Positions 38,137-45,945 of a stretch of 58,665 bases of DNA are shown here, piece after piece (positions within the stretch are counted from its first letter, which is position 1; each line of letters opens with the position of its first letter). The notes beneath the pieces were generated by a model. That model worked only from the letters and a program-made list of their open reading frames with translations, was not told the DNA's origin and did not search any database. Both the position numbers and the translations under genes were made by a program. This DNA is from Prauserella aidingensis (GTDB taxonomy: Bacteria; Actinomycetota; Actinomycetes; Mycobacteriales; Pseudonocardiaceae): NCBI RefSeq assembly GCF_024171865.1, contig NZ_JAMTCN010000030.1, forward strand, positions 1 through 58,665, in the 5' to 3' direction.

Positions 38137-38151
38137 CGGCGGAGCACGGCA

Positions 38152-38319
38152 CGGCGTCCGGAACCCGCAACACGGTCCCCTGAACCCGCAACACGGCGTC
38201 CGGGATCTGCAACACGGGCCCCAGGAACGCAACACGGTCCCCGGGATCCGCAACACGGCGCCCTGAACCTGCAACACGATCCCCCGGATCCGCAACACGG
38301 CGTCTTGAGTGCAGGGCAC
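38152..38319 (-). repeat. 21-bp tandem array F (cap-like unit plus 7 units, sense to TetR)
   Basis: On the minus strand a cap-like GTGCCCTGCACTC starts at 38319, 10 bp after the TetR stop. GTGTTGC units follow at 38298, 38277, 38256, 38235, 38215, 38194 and 38173; one step is 20 bp and the others 21. It converges with array E, filling the 380-bp gap between two convergent genes. Confidence 0.9.
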
Positions 38320-38328
38320 GCGGGCGGG

Positions 38329-38892
38329 TCACCTCGGGTTGAGCAGGTAGTCGACGACCGGGCGGAGTTCCTCCTCGCCTGGGGGTTCGTCGTCGATGAG
38401 GCCCTGGATCAGCAGACCGTCGATGCCGGCGAGGAACACGCGGAAGGCGACCTCGTCGTCGTGGCGCACCATCGACGTGAGCACGTCGAGCCACCGTCGG
38501 GCCGCCGGGCGCAGTTCGGGCTTGCGCGCGGCCAGGAGATACAGCTCGTACTCGGCCATCGTCCGCCCGCGCTTCGGGCCGAGCGCCTCCGCCAGCAGCT
38601 TGGCGATCTCCTCCGCGCCACGCCCACGACCGTGTGAGCGTGCCCGGTCGATCATCCAGTACACCTCGGTGGCCATGTCCCGCGCGCAGTCGATCAGCGT
38701 CGCCACGAGCAGGTCGTCGAGGGTGGCGAAGTGGTACGTCGTCGACGTCGTCGGCACGCCCGCCTCCGCCGCCACCGTGCGGTGCGTGACCCCGGCGACG
38801 CCGTCGCGTTCGATCACGCGCAGGGTCGCCTCGATGATCTCCGTGCGCCGCTTCTCTCCCCGCGCTTTGCGGCCGTCGACCTGCCGTTTCAC
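38329..38892 (-). CDS. TetR-family regulator
   Basis: A 187-residue TetR protein. HTH about residues 15-60 (EIIEATLRVIERDGVAGVTHRTVAAEAGVPTTSTTYHFATLDDLL), then an all-helical ligand domain. GTG 38892 overlaps the stop of the SMR transporter gene by 4 bp (GTGA), so it is the second gene of a transporter-repressor operon and probably senses the transporter's substrate. A GAACGTTC dyad lies upstream of the operon. Confidence 0.9.
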   Translation of the reverse strand: MKRQVDGRKARGEKRRTEIIEATLRVIERDGVAGVTHRTVAAEAGVPTTSTTYHFATLDDLLVATLIDCARDMATEVYWMIDRARSHGRGRGAEEIAKLLAEALGPKRGRTMAEYELYLLAARKPELRPAARRWLDVLTSMVRHDDEVAFRVFLAGIDGLLIQGLIDDEPPGEEELRPVVDYLLNPR

Positions 38893-39215
38893 GCGGCGCG
38901 CCCCGCTTCGAGCAGCACCACCCCGCCGATGACCAGCGCCAATCCGGCGATCATGGTCGGGTTCATCGGTTCTCCGAGGAACGCCGATCCGATGAGCGCC
39001 ACGAGCGCGACACCCGCGGCCGCCCAGATCGCGTACGCGACCCCGACCGGCATACCGTGTTTCAGCGCCTGCCCCAGCAGCACGAACGCCGTGCCGTACC
39101 CGACGACCACGGCGATCGAGGGCAGCAGCTTGGAGAAACCCTCCGACAACTTCAACGACACGGTGCCGGTGACCTCGGCGACGATCGCTCCTGCGATCAA
39201 CAGATATGCACCCAC
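38889..39215 (-). CDS. SMR-family small multidrug transporter
   Basis: A 108-residue, four-helix protein of the EmrE/SugE family. The essential Glu is in AGAIVAEVTGTVSLKLS (residue 14); later segments are PSIAVVVGYGTAFVLLGQAL, GVAYAIWAAAGVALVALIG and MIAGLALVIGGVVLLE. It exports cationic compounds using the proton gradient. It is first in an operon with a TetR repressor, which supports drug-responsive regulation. It is divergent from etfD. Confidence 0.92.
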   Translation of the reverse strand: MGAYLLIAGAIVAEVTGTVSLKLSEGFSKLLPSIAVVVGYGTAFVLLGQALKHGMPVGVAYAIWAAAGVALVALIGSAFLGEPMNPTMIAGLALVIGGVVLLEAGRAA

Positions 39216-39231
39216 TCTTGTGAAGATACCT

Positions 39232-39239
39232 GAACGTTC
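39232..39239. promoter_or_regulatory. Candidate TetR operator
   Basis: GAACGTTC, an 8-bp palindrome (extended ACGAACGTTCAGGTA on the minus strand), 17-24 bp before the SMR gene start, near a TAATTATG -10-like stretch. It may be the binding site of the downstream TetR. Confidence 0.4.
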
Positions 39240-39375
39240 GTCCCATAATTAGCGAGGTTTCTGCCACATCAGTGGGACTCGGGCATCGCTCATCCGTTAC
39301 TCCTCAGTAGGACCTGAACGAAGAAGCGATACCCTCCCGACACCCACCACGAAGACCGAACCGAAAGGCCCGATC

Positions 39376-41688
39376 ATGGGTGCACTGCAGATCACGCTCG
39401 GCGTGATCGGCGTTGCCGTCAGCATTGTCGCTTGGGGTGTGTTCGTCGCCGCCGTCGTCCGGCAGGTGCGCATCATCCGACTCGGGCAGCCGGACGGCAC
39501 GCGCTACGGACCGTTCCTCCCGCGCCTGAAGACGCTGATCAAGGAGTTCGCCGCCCACACGCGGATGAACAAGTTCCGCAACGTCGGGCCATGGCACTGG
39601 CTGGTGATGTGGGGCTTCCTGCTCGGCTCGCTCGCCCTGTTCGAGGCCTACGGCGAGATCTTCGACCCGCACTTCGCGTGGCCGATCATCGGCCACTGGG
39701 CTCCGTGGCAGCTGCTGCTCGAACTGCTGGGCATCGGCACCGTGGTCGGTGGTGTCGCGCTGGCGATCATCCGTCAGGCCAACCACCCGCGCCGCGCCGA
39801 CCGGCAGTCCCGGTTCCAGGGGTCGGACTTCGCGGCCGCCTACTTCGTGGAAGCCGTGGTGGTCATCGAGGGTCTCGGCATCCTCGGCGTCAAGGCGTTC
39901 AAGATCTCCAGCGGCATCGAGGACCCGGCTCTGTGGTCCAGCTTCGTGACCCAGCCGCTCGCGCAGATCCTGCCGAGCGCCACCGCGGCCGTGTCGATCA
40001 TGGCGCTGATCAAGCTGCTGTCGGGCATGATCTGGCTGGTCGTGGTCGGCCGGAACCTCACGATGGGTGTCGCCTGGCACCGGTTCAGCGCGTTCTTCAA
40101 CATCTACTTCAAGCGCGAGGACGACGGCGGCGTCGCGCTGGGCAAGCTCAAGCCGATGATGTCGGACGGCAAGCCGCTCGACTTCGAGGAGGCCGACCCG
40201 GAGAAGGACGTCTTCGGTGCGGGCCAGGTCGAGGACTTCAGCTGGAAGGGCTGGCTGGACTTCTCGACGTGCACCGAGTGCGGCCGCTGCCAGTCGCAAT
40301 GCCCGGCGTGGAACACGGGTAAGCCCCTGTCGCCGAAGATGCTGATCACGCAGCTGCGCGACCACGCCTACGCCAAGGCGCCGTACCTGATGGCGGGCGG
40401 CAAGAAGGACATGGCAGGCGACGAGATCGGCCTGACCGGCGACGACCCGCACGCGGGCATCGACGTGCTGGCGCTGGCCGAGTCCGAGCGCGCGCTCGTG
40501 GGCGACGCCGAGGCGAACGGCGTCATCGACCCGGACATGCTGTGGTCGTGCACCAACTGCGGTGCGTGCGTCGAGCAGTGCCCTGTCGACATCGAGCACG
40601 TCGACCACATCGTCGACATGCGCCGTTACCAGGTCATGATCGAGTCGAACTTCCCGACCGAGCTGAACTCGCTGTTCAAGAACTTGGAGAACAAGGGCAA
40701 CCCGTGGGGCCAGAACGCCAAGGACCGCATGGCCTGGGCCGAGGACCTCGACTTCGAGGTGCCCGTGTTCGACGGCGAGTTCAGCGAGGACACCGAGTAC
40801 CTGTTCTGGGTCGGCTGCGCCGGTGCGTTCGAGGACCGCGCCAAGAAGACGACGCGTGCGGTGGCCGAACTGCTGCACATGGCCGACGTCAAGTACACCG
40901 TGCTCGGACCGGAGGAGACCTGCACCGGTGACCCGGCTCGCCGCGCAGGCAACGAGTTCGTGTTCCAGATGCTGGCGCAGCAGAACGTCGAGGTGCTGAA
41001 CTCGGTGTTCGAGGATGTCGAGCCGGAGAAGCGCAAGATCGTCGTCACGTGTGCGCACTGCTTCAACACGCTCGCCAACGAGTACCCGGATCTCGGCGGC
41101 AACTACGAGGTCGTGCACCACACGCAGCTGCTCAACCGCCTCGTGCGCGAGAAGCGGCTGACGCCGATGGCCCCGGTCGCGCAGGACATCACGTACCACG
41201 ACCCGTGCTTCCTCGGCCGCCACAACCAGGTGTACGAGGCGCCGCGTGAGCTCGCGGACGCCGCGGGCGCGAACCTGCGCGAGATGCCGCGGCACGGCGA
41301 CCGCTCCATGTGCTGCGGTGCCGGTGGTGCGCGCATGTGGATGGAAGAGCAGATCGGCAAGCGGATCAACGTCGAGCGCGTCGACGAGGCGCTCGGCACC
41401 GCACCGTCGAAGATCGCGACGGGCTGCCCGTTCTGCCGCGTCATGCTCAACGACGGCGTCACCTCGCGGCAGAGCGACGGCAAGGCCAGCGAGGATCTTG
41501 AGGTCGTCGACGTGTCGCAGCTGCTGCTGTCGGCGGTCAAGCGGGGTTCGGACAAGGAGCCGGTCACGGTGGGCGCGTCCGACACCGAAGCCGGCGGTGA
41601 GGCCGAGGCGGACGGCAAGGCCGACACCGCGGCCGGTCCGGCAGGTGCGAACGAGGCCGGCGCGCCTCGGTCGGCCGAGGATTCCTGA
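39376..41688 (+). CDS. etfD: EtfD-type membrane iron-sulfur electron carrier
   Basis: A 770-residue protein. The N-terminal about 240 residues contain five or so membrane helices with His ligands (GPWHWLVMWGF, VAWHRFSAF). Then two [4Fe-4S] ferredoxin motifs, CTECGRCQSQCP (about residue 299) and CTNCGACVEQCP (about 392), and two CCG domains with CAHCFNT, HDPCFLGR and MCCGAGGARMW (about 645). It matches mycobacterial EtfD (Rv0338c), the membrane oxidoreductase that transfers electrons from ETF to the quinone pool in fatty-acid oxidation. The C-terminus is an Ala/Gly/Glu-rich tail. The ATG follows GAAAGG. Ends with a strong terminator. Confidence 0.92.
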   Translation: MGALQITLGVIGVAVSIVAWGVFVAAVVRQVRIIRLGQPDGTRYGPFLPRLKTLIKEFAAHTRMNKFRNVGPWHWLVMWGFLLGSLALFEAYGEIFDPHFAWPIIGHWAPWQLLLELLGIGTVVGGVALAIIRQANHPRRADRQSRFQGSDFAAAYFVEAVVVIEGLGILGVKAFKISSGIEDPALWSSFVTQPLAQILPSATAAVSIMALIKLLSGMIWLVVVGRNLTMGVAWHRFSAFFNIYFKREDDGGVALGKLKPMMSDGKPLDFEEADPEKDVFGAGQVEDFSWKGWLDFSTCTECGRCQSQCPAWNTGKPLSPKMLITQLRDHAYAKAPYLMAGGKKDMAGDEIGLTGDDPHAGIDVLALAESERALVGDAEANGVIDPDMLWSCTNCGACVEQCPVDIEHVDHIVDMRRYQVMIESNFPTELNSLFKNLENKGNPWGQNAKDRMAWAEDLDFEVPVFDGEFSEDTEYLFWVGCAGAFEDRAKKTTRAVAELLHMADVKYTVLGPEETCTGDPARRAGNEFVFQMLAQQNVEVLNSVFEDVEPEKRKIVVTCAHCFNTLANEYPDLGGNYEVVHHTQLLNRLVREKRLTPMAPVAQDITYHDPCFLGRHNQVYEAPRELADAAGANLREMPRHGDRSMCCGAGGARMWMEEQIGKRINVERVDEALGTAPSKIATGCPFCRVMLNDGVTSRQSDGKASEDLEVVDVSQLLLSAVKRGSDKEPVTVGASDTEAGGEAEADGKADTAAGPAGANEAGAPRSAEDS

Positions 41689-41706
41689 CCCGGACGAGTA
41701 GCTCAG

Positions 41707-41750
41707 GCGGGCGCCGCATCGGACCTCCGGTGCGGCGCCCGCTGCTGTTT
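41707..41750 (+). terminator. Terminator after etfD
   Basis: Perfect 12-bp arms GCGGGCGCCGCA (41707-41718) and TGCGGCGCCCGC (41731-41742), followed by TGCTGTTT. Confidence 0.85.
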
Positions 41751-41904
41751 CGGCATCGACCCAGCTTGTTTACACGGGTGAAATACACAACCCCGTCCGG
41801 TTCTCCACAATCCTCGTCAGGCCACGCGGCGCAGCGTCGCAGGCCCTCCGGGGTCGTACCCGGCGACGAGACGGCCGCACGGCGTGCGAGGCGAGGGCGT
41901 GGGT

Positions 41905-42852
41905 ATGGGTACCTCGAAGGAACCAGCGAGACCGGAGTCGCGCGAGGACGCCGTCGGCCGCTCGGGTGCGCGCTTCCCCTCGGAACGGCAGCGCGAACGG
42001 CTCGGCGCGGAACCGGAGTTCGAGGAGGAACCCTCCGAGCCGGCCGAGGCCACCGACCTGCCGGTGCGGTCCGGTGCGCGCTTCCCGTCGGCGAAGGCGC
42101 TGGAGCGCATCGAGCGTGCCGAGCGGAAGGCGGCGGAGAAGGAGGCCGCCAAACGAGCCGGGAACCGCGGCTCGCCCGAGACCGAACCGGAACGGGCGCG
42201 GAAGAAGAGCCGGTCGCGGGTCGGCGGGTCGGGCGCGCGGTTCCCGTCGGCCTCGGCGTTGGAGCGGTACGGTGACGCGGAGCCGGGCGAGGCCGGCGAG
42301 ACCGCGAGTACACGCGAAGCGGCGGGCGCGGGCCGTTCGGAGGACCCGGGCGAGGCGGCGACCGTGCCCACCATGGCGCACGTGGAGGTCACCGGCCCCC
42401 GGCAGGCCGCGCCCGCCGATGAACGCCCCTCCGAACGCGCCGTCCCAGCGATCGACACCCCCGGCGGCAACCACGAGTACGCCGACGAGCTCTACGACCC
42501 GCTCGAGGAGAACCGCCTGCGGGTGCGGCCGTACGTGATCACCCGCGGCCGCACCGAGGCACGCGACGACCTGGCGATCGAAACGCTCGTCACGGTCAAC
42601 CCGGCGGGACCGTGGGCGCGAGACGGGAACAACGCCGATTACCAGGCGGTGCGCCGGCTGTGCGTCGAGCCGCGGTCGGTCGCGGAGATCGCGGCGCTAC
42701 TGGCCGTGCCGCTCGGTGTCGCGCGGGTCCTGCTCAGCGACCTGCTCGGGGCGGATCTGGTGCACGTCCACACGGCGTCGGCCCCGGACGAGACGGGCAG
42801 GCCGGATTTCGCGCTCATGCAACGTGTGCTGGCGGGCCTGCACCGATTGTGA
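41905..42852 (+). CDS. DUF742-domain protein with triplicated GARFPS motif
   Basis: A 315-residue protein. The C-terminal about 110 residues are a DUF742 domain (RLRVRPYVITRGRTEAR, CVEPRSVAEIAALLAVPLGVARVLLSDL). DUF742 proteins accompany small GTPases and roadblock proteins in actinobacterial signalling operons, but none is adjacent. The N-terminal half is disordered and holds three copies of SGARFPS followed by ER or LER (near residues 20, 55 and 115). ATG 41905 has AGGCGAGGG upstream; GTG 41899 is also possible. Confidence 0.85.
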   Translation: MGTSKEPARPESREDAVGRSGARFPSERQRERLGAEPEFEEEPSEPAEATDLPVRSGARFPSAKALERIERAERKAAEKEAAKRAGNRGSPETEPERARKKSRSRVGGSGARFPSASALERYGDAEPGEAGETASTREAAGAGRSEDPGEAATVPTMAHVEVTGPRQAAPADERPSERAVPAIDTPGGNHEYADELYDPLEENRLRVRPYVITRGRTEARDDLAIETLVTVNPAGPWARDGNNADYQAVRRLCVEPRSVAEIAALLAVPLGVARVLLSDLLGADLVHVHTASAPDETGRPDFALMQRVLAGLHRL

Positions 42853-42911
42853 CCGCGGCGCCTGTCGGGACCGCGGCAGCGGCTGTGCTCGCACCGTCCG
42901 TGGCCGCGGGC

Positions 42912-42950
42912 GGGAAGGGGCCGGCCGTACCCACCCGCCGGCCCCTTCCC
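42912..42950. terminator. Bidirectional terminator
   Basis: Perfect 14-bp arms (GGGAAGGGGCCGGC / GCCGGCCCCTTCCC) with an 11-nt loop, between the convergent DUF742 and esterase genes. Serves both strands. Confidence 0.85.
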
Positions 42951-42955
42951 TGTCC

Positions 42956-45196
42956 TCAGGCGCGACCCAGTCGCAGCAGGACCGACTCGCCCGGAGCGTC
43001 GTCGAGCCCGTCGTTGTCGACGGCGCCGACGAGGCGGCGGTCGGCGGTCACGGCGAGACCTTCCGGCTTGTCGGCCACGGCGCCGCCGCCCGCTTCGAGC
43101 GCGGGCAGCAGGTCCCGCGAGAGCCGCTTGCGCAGCACCGGTTTCGCTTCCCCGGCGGGCGCGGGATCGACCGTCGAGACGTCGATCTCGTAGACCTTCT
43201 TCGTCTGCGCGTTCTCGCCGCGCTGGTTGTCGCGTTCGAGCACGAGCAGACGACCGTCGCCGAGCGCGGTCAGCTCGGACACGCCGATCCAGCCGTTCTC
43301 CGGCGCGTCGTCGAGCGGGTAGGCCGCGAACGACCACTTCCCGGTCGAGGGCGTGTAGCGGGCGAGCGTGGTGCGTCCCGGTTCGTTGTCGGCCCACTCC
43401 CGCTGCACGGCGACCCACACGTGGTCGCCCGTCACGGCGACGCCTTCGAAGCCGTACCGCTCGGCTCCGCCTGCAATGGCGTCGGGCAGCGCGATCTCAC
43501 GGCGCACCTCGCCGCCGGAGTCGACGTCGACGAGCAGGTTGCGCACCCCGTCGGCAGGCTTGCCCTCGGTGGCGAGCCAGTAACCGCCGTCCTCGCGGGT
43601 GGCGATGCCCTCGACGTCGTAGGACGCCGCCTCGCCGTCGCGCGTGACCGGCAGTTCGCCGGTCACCCTGGCCGGATGCGACGCGGTGTCGACGCTGAGC
43701 ACGCGGCTCGGCGTGTACGCGTCGTCGGTGACGGCCACGACCTCGCCGGGCTCACCGGGGACGCCGGAAAGCCCCGACAACGCGCCGAACCCGATGCCGT
43801 CGGAGACGATCGACGGGGCGCCCCGGTTGTGCTTCAGCGACGCGGCGAGCGGCTTGCGCGTCAGCTGGTACCGGCTGAGCGAGGAACGCATGTTGTCCTC
43901 GGCGTCGTCCTCCTCGGCCGAGACGACGAGTCCGCCGCGCTGCGGCACGGGCAGCACGCCCTCGGGCGCGACGCCGGTGGGCAGACCCTGCACCAGCTTC
44001 GGGCTGCGCGGATCGTCCACGTTGTACACGGCGACGAGGTTGGCACGTTCGAGCGCGACGAAGGCGTAGCGGTGCTTGCCGTACGTGGCGACGGCCAGTC
44101 CCTCCGGTTCGACACCCTTGTTCTCGGCGCGGTGCTCCGGGTACTGGCCGTAGGAGATGGCGAGTTGCTCCAGTTCGGCACCCGAGCTGTACACGACGTC
44201 GCCGGTGCGGGCGTCGAACGCGGTCCACGTGCGGGTGCCGCCCTCGTAGTCGCCTTCGTCGGCGGTCGCGAGGGTGTCGTCGTCGAGCCATCCGACCGAG
44301 TCGGGTTCGCGGGGCGCCGTAACGGTGCCGTCGCGCTCGATGCGGGAGTTCTCGGTGGTGTCGACGTCGCGCACGGTCGCCGTGCCCGCGGTGAAGTCGC
44401 TGCGCACGTCGCCGGTCTCGAGGTCGACGACGGCGATGTGGTTGTTCTCCTGCAACGTCACGGCGACCTCGCCGCGCCCGTTGATCGAGACGTACTCGGG
44501 CTCGGGGTCGCTCGGCGCGACGTCGGCGAGGCCGGTCAGGTCGGTCTTGTGCACCTGCCAGTCCGCGGGCGAGCCGTCGAGGTCGACGATGTCGAGGAAC
44601 CCGGCGGGCTGCTGCGGGATGGCGCCGTCATCGAGATCCTCGTCGCGCTCGTTCTCGATGGCGACGGCGGCGTGGCGGCCGTCGTGGGAGATGTCGATCG
44701 CGTCGGGTTGACCGCCGAGGTCGTGGCTCGCGACGACGGTCCGCGTGTCGAGGTCGACGACCTGGAGTACGCCGGACGGTTCCGTGTAGCTCTCCGACGT
44801 GTTCACGGCGACGAGTGCGAACCCGCCGACGATGTCGACGGACGTGGGCTCGCCGGGCATGTCGAGGGTGCCCGCCGGTTCGACGGAGCTGCGCCTTGCG
44901 AGCTTCGCGAAGCCGATGCGCTCGCCGGGCGAATCCGTGTACACGACGGTCCGGCCGTCGGGGGTGACGGCCGAGATCTCGGCGGCCGTCTCCTCGTCGG
45001 GCGACGAGTTCTCGTGGACGGGCATCGTCGCCGTGCGGACGAAGTGCTCACCGGGGTGGGACGGGACGCCGGTGGCGGGCGAGGTGTCCGGGCGGGCGGG
45101 GCTGTCCGAGGCGGGGCTCGCGACGGCCGTCGGGGCCAACGTGGCCGTCAGCGCCGTGGCGGCCGCACAGGCGAGGAGTCGGTTTCTGTTTCGCAC
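42956..45196 (-). CDS. Secreted esterase-like phytase-family protein
   Basis: A 746-residue exported protein. Signal peptide (RNRNRLLACAAATALTATLAPTAVASPA, cleavage probably after VASPA). The first part (about 60-440) is a beta-propeller-like domain with repeated LDVVDLDTRTVVASHDL- and NHIAVVDLETGDV-type blades; the C-terminal about 300 residues are the esterase-like activity of phytase family domain (YDVEGIATREDGGYWLATEGKP, YGFEGVAVTGDHVWVAVQREWAD). Such proteins may hydrolyse phosphate or ester bonds outside the cell. GTG 45196 is chosen as it starts the signal peptide. It is divergent from the TetR gene. Confidence 0.88.
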   Translation of the reverse strand: MRNRNRLLACAAATALTATLAPTAVASPASDSPARPDTSPATGVPSHPGEHFVRTATMPVHENSSPDEETAAEISAVTPDGRTVVYTDSPGERIGFAKLARRSSVEPAGTLDMPGEPTSVDIVGGFALVAVNTSESYTEPSGVLQVVDLDTRTVVASHDLGGQPDAIDISHDGRHAAVAIENERDEDLDDGAIPQQPAGFLDIVDLDGSPADWQVHKTDLTGLADVAPSDPEPEYVSINGRGEVAVTLQENNHIAVVDLETGDVRSDFTAGTATVRDVDTTENSRIERDGTVTAPREPDSVGWLDDDTLATADEGDYEGGTRTWTAFDARTGDVVYSSGAELEQLAISYGQYPEHRAENKGVEPEGLAVATYGKHRYAFVALERANLVAVYNVDDPRSPKLVQGLPTGVAPEGVLPVPQRGGLVVSAEEDDAEDNMRSSLSRYQLTRKPLAASLKHNRGAPSIVSDGIGFGALSGLSGVPGEPGEVVAVTDDAYTPSRVLSVDTASHPARVTGELPVTRDGEAASYDVEGIATREDGGYWLATEGKPADGVRNLLVDVDSGGEVRREIALPDAIAGGAERYGFEGVAVTGDHVWVAVQREWADNEPGRTTLARYTPSTGKWSFAAYPLDDAPENGWIGVSELTALGDGRLLVLERDNQRGENAQTKKVYEIDVSTVDPAPAGEAKPVLRKRLSRDLLPALEAGGGAVADKPEGLAVTADRRLVGAVDNDGLDDAPGESVLLRLGRA

Positions 45197-45315
45197 CCGA
45201 GCTTTGTAGCCCGTTCGGGTGTTGTCGGGCTGAACACGACGCGAACGCCGCATACCGATGTCCGTGATCGCCCCGGCGCCCGGCCTGTCCGTGATCGTCG
45301 GTCTTGCCTCAAGCT

Positions 45316-45331
45316 GTGAATGGTGGTTCAC
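45316..45331. promoter_or_regulatory. Inverted-repeat operator before the TetR gene
   Basis: GTGAATGGTGGTTCAC: 5-bp arms GTGAA/TTCAC, 6-bp spacer, just 8 bp before the TetR ATG, in the spacing used by TetR autorepressors. Confidence 0.55.
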
Positions 45332-45339
45332 TATTTCGC

Positions 45340-45945
45340 ATGGTGTACCGCCGCACCCCGAGGATCCAGGCACGCATGGACTCGCAGCGTGCCGCGATCC
45401 TCGACGCCGCCGTCGAACTGCTGGCCACACGCGGCTACGCGGGTTGTTCGGTGGCCGCGGTCGCCGACGGCGCGGGCGTCGCCACCGGCAGCGTGTACCG
45501 GTACTTCGGCAGCAAGGCGGAGCTGGTCGTGGAGGTGTTCCGGCAGCTGGTGACGCGCGAGGTCGAGGCCGTCGAGCGCGCGGCGCAGCAGCCGGGTTCG
45601 ACGGGCGAGCGCGTCGTCGCCGTCGTCGACACGTTCGCCGCACGCGCACTCAAGGCGCCGCGGCTGGCGTACGCACTGCTCGCGGAACCGGTCGACGCTC
45701 CGGTCGAGGCCGAACGCATCGTGTTCCGCCGCGCGTTCCGCGACGTCATCGCGGCCCGGATCGGCGAGGGCGTGCGCGACGGCACGCTGCCGCCGCAACA
45801 GGCCCCGCTGACCGCCGCCGCGATCGTCGGCGCCGTCGCCGAGGTCATGATCGGACCGCTGACCTCGGGCGGCGAGGACGCGGTCGACGAACTGTCCACC
45901 TTCACCCTGCGATCCCTAGGAGCCTTCGATGCCGGCAACCCATGA
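45340..45945 (+). CDS. TetR-family regulator
   Basis: A 201-residue TetR protein. HTH about residues 20-60 (AILDAAVELLATRGYAGCSVAAVADGAGVATGSVYRYFGSKAELV). ATG 45340 is just behind a GTGAA/TTCAC dyad, a likely autoregulation site; a TTG at 45304 is in frame but would start before the operator. Its last 17 bp overlap the start of the acyl-CoA dehydrogenase gene, so the two are co-translated and the regulator probably responds to an acyl-CoA or alkylation signal. Confidence 0.88.
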   Translation: MVYRRTPRIQARMDSQRAAILDAAVELLATRGYAGCSVAAVADGAGVATGSVYRYFGSKAELVVEVFRQLVTREVEAVERAAQQPGSTGERVVAVVDTFAARALKAPRLAYALLAEPVDAPVEAERIVFRRAFRDVIAARIGEGVRDGTLPPQQAPLTAAAIVGAVAEVMIGPLTSGGEDAVDELSTFTLRSLGAFDAGNP

